A DNA stretch of 64,000 bases from Dichetophora obliterata (taxonomy: Eukaryota; Arthropoda; Insecta; Diptera; Sciomyzidae), in NCBI GenBank assembly GCA_963920525.1, contig OY986438.1, forward strand, positions 75,651,636-75,715,635, given 5' to 3'. Positions 55,805 to 64,000 of the stretch are shown here, piece after piece. How positions within the stretch are numbered: the stretch's first letter is position 1; each line of letters begins with the position of its first letter. A program made the translations under genes and the position numbers. The notes beneath the pieces were generated by a model. The model did no database searches, was not told where the DNA came from, and was given only the letters and a program-made list of their open reading frames with translations.

Positions 55805-58288
55805 ATGTCGCTTTACAACACACTGAAGAAGAAGAACAACTCTATCAGCAAAAATATCAACAAATACAAAAGCATTAGAACAAAAAACGCGAACATAAAA
55901 TCAACAATAACATTCCTTATAAAATGCAGATCAGCTGGTTTAACACCAAACTTTATCACAGATTCAACAAAACAGGTAAACAACATTTTCAATATAAACA
56001 ACCAATTGCCGCCAAAAATACAAAAAACTCTGACAAACCACATACAATCATTCCAAACAAAAATTCTAAATTTGCTAATACAACAAAAACACTTAGAGCT
56101 AGAATGCAATAATAGAGAACTAACAACAACAACAAACACAATAAAAGCTAGTCTAAGCGACTTAGAAGCGGCGAATTTCTTTGCAAGCGAAAAAAGTTTA
56201 CAAGAGGTACTTATGAGACAAATTAAACACACCCACAAAAATAAATTAACACAGCTTAACGAAGAAAGAAGGAAACGACTGAACATAAATATTAAGACGG
56301 AGTGGTTTGTCAATAAAACGGATGTTGACATACCAACAAATATTCAGTGGCTGCTTGCATTGGGACCAAAATATGCCTTGCCAACAACAACAAAACAGTT
56401 CCCACTATTTAAGTGCATCGCGGAGGGGGAGGACTGTGTACAGAGCATCAAGAACAAAGAGGAGCAAGAAACAGCGAGAACCAAACTAACAAACCTGATT
56501 GACAACCACGTAGGGAAAATACGAATTAACGAAAGAGATCGTTTTATACTTGACACAGCGGACGAAACGAAACGGTTTTTACATAACAACAAAAATGTAT
56601 TAATTGTTAATGCGGACAAAGGAAACGTATCTGTTGCCATGAACAAATCTGACTATGGAATGAAAATGAGACAAATGCTACGAGACACATCAACATACAA
56701 AATATTAAAAAGAGATCCTACTTCGACACTTCAACAGAAAAACAATGATTTCATCGAAAAATTAATAATATATAACACAATAAATATTGGGGAAAAAAAC
56801 AAATTATTGACGAAAACTTCTACAGCACCAAGGATATATGGACTTCCTAAAATACATAAAGAGGGCATACCACTAAGACCTATTTGCTCATCGGTAAACT
56901 CGCCAGCATATGGACTATGCAAATATATATCAATCATTTTAAAAAACTTGACAAATGACTCTATATATAACGTAAAAGACGCGGTAGAATTTAAAGATCG
57001 AGTAAATGACACTTATATATATGACGACGAAAGAATTATATCGTTTGACGTTGTTGCGCTGTTTCCGAGCATTCCGGTTGACTTCGCCATTAAAGTTATT
57101 GAGAAAAAATGGGACTTGATTAAAAATCATATAAACATAACAAAAGACAGATTTATGGACATCGTTAAGTTCTGCATCAAAGACAACAGATATTTTAAAT
57201 ATGACGAAAAAGTTTACGGACAATTAAGAGGGATGCCAATGGGTTCACCCTTATCGCCAGTAATTGCAGACATAATAATGGAAGAACTTTTGGACACCTG
57301 CCTACAACAACTAGACGAAAAACCAAGATTGATGACAAAATATGTAGACGATTTATTTGGAATTATAAAAGCGGACAAAATTGATGCAACTTTAAATGTA
57401 TTGAACAAATTCCATAGAAATATAAAATTTACAAAAGAAGAAGAGAAAGATGGAAAACTTCCATACTTAGACGCCTTGATTATAAATAGAGACAACAAAA
57501 TAAAAATTGACTGGTATCAAAAACCTTCAGCTTCAGGACGTCTTATAAATTACACATCCAAACATCCAAAAAGAACAATAATGAACACGGCGAACAATTT
57601 CATAAGAAAGGTACTGACGATTAGTGACATAGAATTCCACAATGACAATATCAAGAAGATAATAAACATTCTCAACAAAAATGGATTCCCCAAAAAAACG
57701 ACAATGGATTTAATAAAACGGTACAAAAAACAGAGCAGCAGGTCACGTGCAGATGAACCACCAAAAATCTACAAATCTATGACATATGTACCAGGACTAT
57801 CGGAACGACTCATTGGATCTAATTGTTATGACAAAAACAAATATAAAATCGCCACACGCACTGATAATAATCTTGGACAATTTTATAGCAATACAAAGAG
57901 CAAACTAGACAAGAATGACAAATCAAATTTGATTTATAAAATAACATGCAAAGGAAACAGCGCAGGAATGTGCAACAAAGTATATGTGGGCACTACAAAG
58001 ACGAAATTAAAAACAAGAATGTCTGCGCACAAATCAGAGCACAAATCACAAAGCAAACCATTGGAGCAAAAAACAGCATTGGCGGCCCACTGTGCAACAC
58101 TTGACCACTGTCCAGACTTTGACAATGTACAAATTCTACAACAAGAGACGAATTACGCGAGACGATACACGTTAGAAATGTTACATATTATAAACATACC
58201 ACCAAAACAAAGAATAAACTTCAAAACGGACACTGAGAGATGCGCTCAAAGCTACCGACACCTAATTACGAAACAAACAACAATATAA
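55805..58288 (+). CDS. Penelope-like reverse transcriptase/GIY-YIG endonuclease, copy 3
   Basis: An intact 827-aa frame, identical to copies 1 and 4. It is the inner plus-strand copy. The leader between the palindrome centre and the ATG at 55805 is about 180 bp. Useful codon positions: SFDVV at 57041, GMPMG at about 57228, YVDD at 57341, LIYKI at about 57929. Confidence 0.95.
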   Translation: MSLYNTLKKKNNSISKNINKYKSIRTKNANIKSTITFLIKCRSAGLTPNFITDSTKQVNNIFNINNQLPPKIQKTLTNHIQSFQTKILNLLIQQKHLELECNNRELTTTTNTIKASLSDLEAANFFASEKSLQEVLMRQIKHTHKNKLTQLNEERRKRLNINIKTEWFVNKTDVDIPTNIQWLLALGPKYALPTTTKQFPLFKCIAEGEDCVQSIKNKEEQETARTKLTNLIDNHVGKIRINERDRFILDTADETKRFLHNNKNVLIVNADKGNVSVAMNKSDYGMKMRQMLRDTSTYKILKRDPTSTLQQKNNDFIEKLIIYNTINIGEKNKLLTKTSTAPRIYGLPKIHKEGIPLRPICSSVNSPAYGLCKYISIILKNLTNDSIYNVKDAVEFKDRVNDTYIYDDERIISFDVVALFPSIPVDFAIKVIEKKWDLIKNHINITKDRFMDIVKFCIKDNRYFKYDEKVYGQLRGMPMGSPLSPVIADIIMEELLDTCLQQLDEKPRLMTKYVDDLFGIIKADKIDATLNVLNKFHRNIKFTKEEEKDGKLPYLDALIINRDNKIKIDWYQKPSASGRLINYTSKHPKRTIMNTANNFIRKVLTISDIEFHNDNIKKIINILNKNGFPKKTTMDLIKRYKKQSSRSRADEPPKIYKSMTYVPGLSERLIGSNCYDKNKYKIATRTDNNLGQFYSNTKSKLDKNDKSNLIYKITCKGNSAGMCNKVYVGTTKTKLKTRMSAHKSEHKSQSKPLEQKTALAAHCATLDHCPDFDNVQILQQETNYARRYTLEMLHIINIPPKQRINFKTDTERCAQSYRHLITKQTTI

Positions 58289-58690
58289 AAATCAGTAGAC
58301 AACGAAATGGCGAAATCGAGGGTGCTGCAATATATTTTTTAAGTCAATATCTGTTAATTTTGTCTCACTGTGATGTCTACCAAAATTGTTAAGTCTTAAA
58401 CTTTATGTTTAATGTTTAATATGTAAGTTTTTCAGTTTGTGTTTTATAATGTCAAAAATTGTAATTAATGTATATATTTTGTTGAAAACAGTGTCCCTGA
58501 TGATGAACTCCGGTGGAGTTCGAAATATTGGACGCAATAAAACGAAGACTAAAAAACAAATATAAGACTGTTTTTTATTCAAAAGTGACCTTGAGCCCGA
58601 ATTAAACTCAAAATTATACATCAAGAGGTCGAAGAAAAATAATCATATTAATATTATTACGGAGGGCACACCGCAATACAAGCAACAAAA
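58289..58690 (+). other. Terminal repeat and leader between PLE-1 copies 3 and 4
   Basis: Mirror of 52547-52948: 3' UTR of copy 3, hammerhead, then pLTR and leader of copy 4. Confidence 0.8.
58491..58535 (+). ncRNA. Hammerhead ribozyme motif in PLE-1 terminal repeat (best example)
   Basis: Stem I GTGTCC/GGACGC (58491-58496 with 58530-58535, one G-U pair). Core CTGATGA (58497-58503). One extra T (58504). Stem II GAACTCC/GGAGTTC (58505-58511, 58515-58521) with loop GGT. GAA (58522-58524). ATAT (58525-58528), self-complementary. U at 58529, the expected cleavage point. Hammerheads with very short stem III have been described in Penelope-like elements, where they may act as dimers. An extra base after the CUGANGA core is tolerated in some natural hammerheads. 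Confidence 0.82.
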
Positions 58691-61174
58691 ATGTCGCTTT
58701 ACAACACACTGAAGAAGAAGAACAACTCTATCAGCAAAAATATCAACAAATACAAAAGCATTAGAACAAAAAACGCGAACATAAAATCAACAATAACATT
58801 CCTTATAAAATGCAGATCAGCTGGTTTAACACCAAACTTTATCACAGATTCAACAAAACAGGTAAACAACATTTTCAATATAAACAACCAATTGCCGCCA
58901 AAAATACAAAAAACTCTGACAAACCACATACAATCATTCCAAACAAAAATTCTAAATTTGCTAATACAACAAAAACACTTAGAGCTAGAATGCAATAATA
59001 GAGAACTAACAACAACAACAAACACAATAAAAGCTAGTCTAAGCGACTTAGAAGCGGCGAATTTCTTTGCAAGCGAAAAAAGTTTACAAGAGGTACTTAT
59101 GAGACAAATTAAACACACCCACAAAAATAAATTAACACAGCTTAACGAAGAAAGAAGGAAACGACTGAACATAAATATTAAGACGGAGTGGTTTGTCAAT
59201 AAAACGGATGTTGACATACCAACAAATATTCAGTGGCTGCTTGCATTGGGACCAAAATATGCCTTGCCAACAACAACAAAACAGTTCCCACTATTTAAGT
59301 GCATCGCGGAGGGGGAGGACTGTGTACAGAGCATCAAGAACAAAGAGGAGCAAGAAACAGCGAGAACCAAACTAACAAACCTGATTGACAACCACGTAGG
59401 GAAAATACGAATTAACGAAAGAGATCGTTTTATACTTGACACAGCGGACGAAACGAAACGGTTTTTACATAACAACAAAAATGTATTAATTGTTAATGCG
59501 GACAAAGGAAACGTATCTGTTGCCATGAACAAATCTGACTATGGAATGAAAATGAGACAAATGCTACGAGACACATCAACATACAAAATATTAAAAAGAG
59601 ATCCTACTTCGACACTTCAACAGAAAAACAATGATTTCATCGAAAAATTAATAATATATAACACAATAAATATTGGGGAAAAAAACAAATTATTGACGAA
59701 AACTTCTACAGCACCAAGGATATATGGACTTCCTAAAATACATAAAGAGGGCATACCACTAAGACCTATTTGCTCATCGGTAAACTCGCCAGCATATGGA
59801 CTATGCAAATATATATCAATCATTTTAAAAAACTTGACAAATGACTCTATATATAACGTAAAAGACGCGGTAGAATTTAAAGATCGAGTAAATGACACTT
59901 ATATATATGACGACGAAAGAATTATATCGTTTGACGTTGTTGCGCTGTTTCCGAGCATTCCGGTTGACTTCGCCATTAAAGTTATTGAGAAAAAATGGGA
60001 CTTGATTAAAAATCATATAAACATAACAAAAGACAGATTTATGGACATCGTTAAGTTCTGCATCAAAGACAACAGATATTTTAAATATGACGAAAAAGTT
60101 TACGGACAATTAAGAGGGATGCCAATGGGTTCACCCTTATCGCCAGTAATTGCAGACATAATAATGGAAGAACTTTTGGACACCTGCCTACAACAACTAG
60201 ACGAAAAACCAAGATTGATGACAAAATATGTAGACGATTTATTTGGAATTATAAAAGCGGACAAAATTGATGCAACTTTAAATGTATTGAACAAATTCCA
60301 TAGAAATATAAAATTTACAAAAGAAGAAGAGAAAGATGGAAAACTTCCATACTTAGACGCCTTGATTATAAATAGAGACAACAAAATAAAAATTGACTGG
60401 TATCAAAAACCTTCAGCTTCAGGACGTCTTATAAATTACACATCCAAACATCCAAAAAGAACAATAATGAACACGGCGAACAATTTCATAAGAAAGGTAC
60501 TGACGATTAGTGACATAGAATTCCACAATGACAATATCAAGAAGATAATAAACATTCTCAACAAAAATGGATTCCCCAAAAAAACGACAATGGATTTAAT
60601 AAAACGGTACAAAAAACAGAGCAGCAGGTCACGTGCAGATGAACCACCAAAAATCTACAAATCTATGACATATGTACCAGGACTATCGGAACGACTCATT
60701 GGATCTAATTGTTATGACAAAAACAAATATAAAATCGCCACACGCACTGATAATAATCTTGGACAATTTTATAGCAATACAAAGAGCAAACTAGACAAGA
60801 ATGACAAATCAAATTTGATTTATAAAATAACATGCAAAGGAAACAGCGCAGGAATGTGCAACAAAGTATATGTGGGCACTACAAAGACGAAATTAAAAAC
60901 AAGAATGTCTGCGCACAAATCAGAGCACAAATCACAAAGCAAACCATTGGAGCAAAAAACAGCATTGGCGGCCCACTGTGCAACACTTGACCACTGTCCA
61001 GACTTTGACAATGTACAAATTCTACAACAAGAGACGAATTACGCGAGACGATACACGTTAGAAATGTTACATATTATAAACATACCACCAAAACAAAGAA
61101 TAAACTTCAAAACGGACACTGAGAGATGCGCTCAAAGCTACCGACACCTAATTACGAAACAAACAACAATATAA
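58691..61174 (+). CDS. Penelope-like reverse transcriptase/GIY-YIG endonuclease, copy 4
   Basis: An intact 827-aa frame, identical in protein to copies 1 and 3. It is the outer plus-strand copy. Its full upstream hammerhead (58491-58535) and leader make it the best candidate for an autonomous unit on the right side, matched by copy 1 on the left. Confidence 0.95.
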   Translation: MSLYNTLKKKNNSISKNINKYKSIRTKNANIKSTITFLIKCRSAGLTPNFITDSTKQVNNIFNINNQLPPKIQKTLTNHIQSFQTKILNLLIQQKHLELECNNRELTTTTNTIKASLSDLEAANFFASEKSLQEVLMRQIKHTHKNKLTQLNEERRKRLNINIKTEWFVNKTDVDIPTNIQWLLALGPKYALPTTTKQFPLFKCIAEGEDCVQSIKNKEEQETARTKLTNLIDNHVGKIRINERDRFILDTADETKRFLHNNKNVLIVNADKGNVSVAMNKSDYGMKMRQMLRDTSTYKILKRDPTSTLQQKNNDFIEKLIIYNTINIGEKNKLLTKTSTAPRIYGLPKIHKEGIPLRPICSSVNSPAYGLCKYISIILKNLTNDSIYNVKDAVEFKDRVNDTYIYDDERIISFDVVALFPSIPVDFAIKVIEKKWDLIKNHINITKDRFMDIVKFCIKDNRYFKYDEKVYGQLRGMPMGSPLSPVIADIIMEELLDTCLQQLDEKPRLMTKYVDDLFGIIKADKIDATLNVLNKFHRNIKFTKEEEKDGKLPYLDALIINRDNKIKIDWYQKPSASGRLINYTSKHPKRTIMNTANNFIRKVLTISDIEFHNDNIKKIINILNKNGFPKKTTMDLIKRYKKQSSRSRADEPPKIYKSMTYVPGLSERLIGSNCYDKNKYKIATRTDNNLGQFYSNTKSKLDKNDKSNLIYKITCKGNSAGMCNKVYVGTTKTKLKTRMSAHKSEHKSQSKPLEQKTALAAHCATLDHCPDFDNVQILQQETNYARRYTLEMLHIINIPPKQRINFKTDTERCAQSYRHLITKQTTI

Positions 61175-61376
61175 AAATCAGTAGACAACGAAATGGCGAA
61201 ATCGAGGGTGCTGCAATATATTTTTTAAGTCAATATCTGTTAATTTTGTCTCACTGTGATGTCTACCAAAATTGTTAAGTCTTAAACTTTATGTTTAATG
61301 TTTAATATGTAAGTTTTTCAGTTTGTGTTTTATAATGTCAAAAATTGTAATTAATGTATATATTTTGTTGAAAACA

Positions 61377-61421
61377 GTGCCCCTGATGATGAACTCCGGT
61401 GGAGTTCGAAATATTGGACGC
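61377..61421 (+). ncRNA. Hammerhead motif in the last terminal repeat, stem I mutated
   Basis: Same as the other copies except one T-to-C change (GTGCCC at 61377-61382), which puts C opposite A in stem I. The core is unchanged. Activity may be reduced. Confidence 0.7.
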
Positions 61422-61535
61422 AATAAAACGAAGACTAAAAAACAAATATAAGACTGTTTTTTATTCAAAAGTGACCTTGAGCCCGAATTAAACTCAAAAT
61501 TATACATCAAGAGGTCGAAGAAAAATAATCATATT

Positions 61536-64000
61536 AATAATATAATATAATATAATATAATATAATATAATATAATATAATATAATATAATATAATATAA
61601 TATAATATAATATAATATAATATAATATAATATAATATAATATAATATAATATAATATAATATAATATAATATAATATAATATAATATAATATAATATAA
61701 TATAATATAATATAATATAATATAATATAATATAATATAATATAATATAATATAATATAATATAATATAATATAATATAATATAATATAATATAATATAA
61801 TATAATATAATATAATATAATATAATATAATATAATATAATATAATATAATATAATATAATATAATATAATATAATATAATATAATATAATATAATATAA
61901 TATAATATAATATAATATAATATAATATAATATAATATAATATAATATAATATAATATAATATAATATAATATAATATAATATAATATAATATAATATAA
62001 TATAATATAATATAATATAATATAATATAATATAATATAATATAATATAATATAATATAATATAATATAATATAATATAATATAATATAATATAATATAA
62101 TATAATATAATATAATATAATATAATATAATATAATATAATATAATATAATATAATATAATATAATATAATATAATATAATATAATATAATATAATATAA
62201 TATAATATAATATAATATAATATAATATAATATAATATAATATAATATAATATAATATAATATAATATAATATAATATAATATAATATAATATAATATAA
62301 TATAATATAATATAATATAATATAATATAATATAATATAATATAATATAATATAATATAATATAATATAATATAATATAATATAATATAATATAATATAA
62401 TATAATATAATATAATATAATATAATATAATATAATATAATATAATATAATATAATATAATATAATATAATATAATATAATATAATATAATATAATATAA
62501 TATAATATAATATAATATAATATAATATAATATAATATAATATAATATAATATAATATAATATAATATAATATAATATAATATAATATAATATAATATAA
62601 TATAATATAATATAATATAATATAATATAATATAATATAATATAATATAATATAATATAATATAATATAATATAATATAATATAATATAATATAATATAA
62701 TATAATATAATATAATATAATATAATATAATATAATATAATATAATATAATATAATATAATATAATATAATATAATATAATATAATATAATATAATATAA
62801 TATAATATAATATAATATAATATAATATAATATAATATAATATAATATAATATAATATAATATAATATAATATAATATAATATAATATAATATAATATAA
62901 TATAATATAATATAATATAATATAATATAATATAATATAATATAATATAATATAATATAATATAATATAATATAATATAATATAATATAATATAATATAA
63001 TATAATATAATATAATATAATATAATATAATATAATATAATATAATATAATATAATATAATATAATATAATATAATATAATATAATATAATATAATATAA
63101 TATAATATAATATAATATAATATAATATAATATAATATAATATAATATAATATAATATAATATAATATAATATAATATAATATAATATAATATAATATAA
63201 TATAATATAATATAATATAATATAATATAATATAATATAATATAATATAATATAATATAATATAATATAATATAATATAATATAATATAATATAATATAA
63301 TATAATATAATATAATATAATATAATATAATATAATATAATATAATATAATATAATATAATATAATATAATATAATATAATATAATATAATATAATATAA
63401 TATAATATAATATAATATAATATAATATAATATAATATAATATAATATAATATAATATAATATAATATAATATAATATAATATAATATAATATAATATAA
63501 TATAATATAATATAATATAATATAATATAATATAATATAATATAATATAATATAATATAATATAATATAATATAATATAATATAATATAATATAATATAA
63601 TATAATATAATATAATATAATATAATATAATATAATATAATATAATATAATATAATATAATATAATATAATATAATATAATATAATATAATATAATATAA
63701 TATAATATAATATAATATAATATAATATAATATAATATAATATAATATAATATAATATAATATAATATAATATAATATAATATAATATAATATAATATAA
63801 TATAATATAATATAATATAATATAATATAATATAATATAATATAATATAATATAATATAATATAATATAATATAATATAATATAATATAATATAATATAA
63901 TATAATATAATATAATATAATATAATATAATATAATATAATATAATATAATATAATATAATATAATATAATATAATATAATATAATATAATATAATATAA
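61536..64000. repeat. (AATAT)n satellite, right block, runs off the window
   Basis: About 493 units to the window end, with no interruption seen. It is in the same orientation as the left block (AATAT on the plus strand), although the element array between them is inverted. Confidence 0.97.

Larger units (their letters stand above)
49733..61539. mobile_element. PLE-1 array: two tandem Penelope pairs fused 5' to 5'
   Basis: Order: copies 1 and 2 on the minus strand, copies 3 and 4 on the plus strand, each tandem period 2,886 bp. Positions mirror as x and 111237-x. The arms are 49738-55614 and 55623-61499 with an 8-base centre (55615-55622). Outer ends stop at different points of the terminal repeat: the right arm runs about 40 bp further before the satellite. 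Tandem and inverted arrangements with terminal repeats (pLTRs) are known for Penelope elements. Confidence 0.93.

Noticed and set aside
49733..61539. Penelope palindrome as a pure sequencing fold-back artefact
   Set aside because: The flanking AATAT satellite has the same orientation on both sides, and the two outer ends differ by about 40 bp. A folded read would invert the satellite and give equal ends. Still worth checking with spanning reads.
49256..64000. Telomere maintained by Penelope elements
   Set aside because: Telomeric Penelope relatives known to me lack the GIY-YIG domain. These copies have it, and AATAT is a heterochromatic satellite rather than a telomere repeat.

Overview
The window looks like repeat-dense, AT-rich heterochromatin of an insect, probably a fly. 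I infer this from the (AATAT)n satellite, a Penelope-like element array, a Ty3/gypsy LTR element, a foldback-like repeat family, hAT-type transposons and decayed LINEs. I recognise no host gene, tRNA or rRNA. Every convincing coding region belongs to a mobile element.

Layout. 1-2.9 kb: a decayed gypsy-type gag/protease on the minus strand, a Tc1/mariner transposase fragment and a minisatellite. 3.15-18.88 kb: a giant near-perfect palindrome with two 7,515-bp arms and a 697-bp spacer. Each arm holds a dead LINE broken by a tRNA-type SINE (14-bp target duplication) and a 2-kb LTR-like insertion (4-bp duplication), a second LINE fragment and two MITEs. The right arm is bounded on both sides by inverted members of a foldback-like repeat, whose fullest copy is at 18.88-20.64 kb. 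21.1-29.4 kb: a hAT-type non-autonomous element carrying a 7.2-kb gypsy-type LTR element with intact gag, two small leader ORFs and a broken pol. 29.6-30.3 kb: degenerate tandem repeats.

31.3-46.2 kb is a nest of DNA transposons resolved by six 8-bp target duplications. It includes a complete 3.5-kb transposon with an apparently intact two-exon transposase (718 aa). 46.2-49.3 kb holds a LINE 3' fragment and a deleted Penelope-like element (PLE-2).

49.3-64 kb: an (AATAT)n satellite interrupted by four almost identical full-length Penelope-like elements (827-aa RT + GIY-YIG proteins). They form two tandem pairs fused 5' to 5'. Each terminal repeat carries a hammerhead ribozyme motif (CUGAUGA...GAAA). 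The diverged PLE-2 carries the same fold with compensatory changes. The satellite runs in the same direction on both sides of the palindrome, so a simple read fold-back does not explain it.

The genes do not form a host pathway. They are layers of selfish elements, and the target duplications and truncations give an order of insertion. The best candidates for new biology are the Penelope/hammerhead/satellite association, the foldback-bounded palindrome, and the TAGGG-ended transposon family with an intact, poorly classified transposase.
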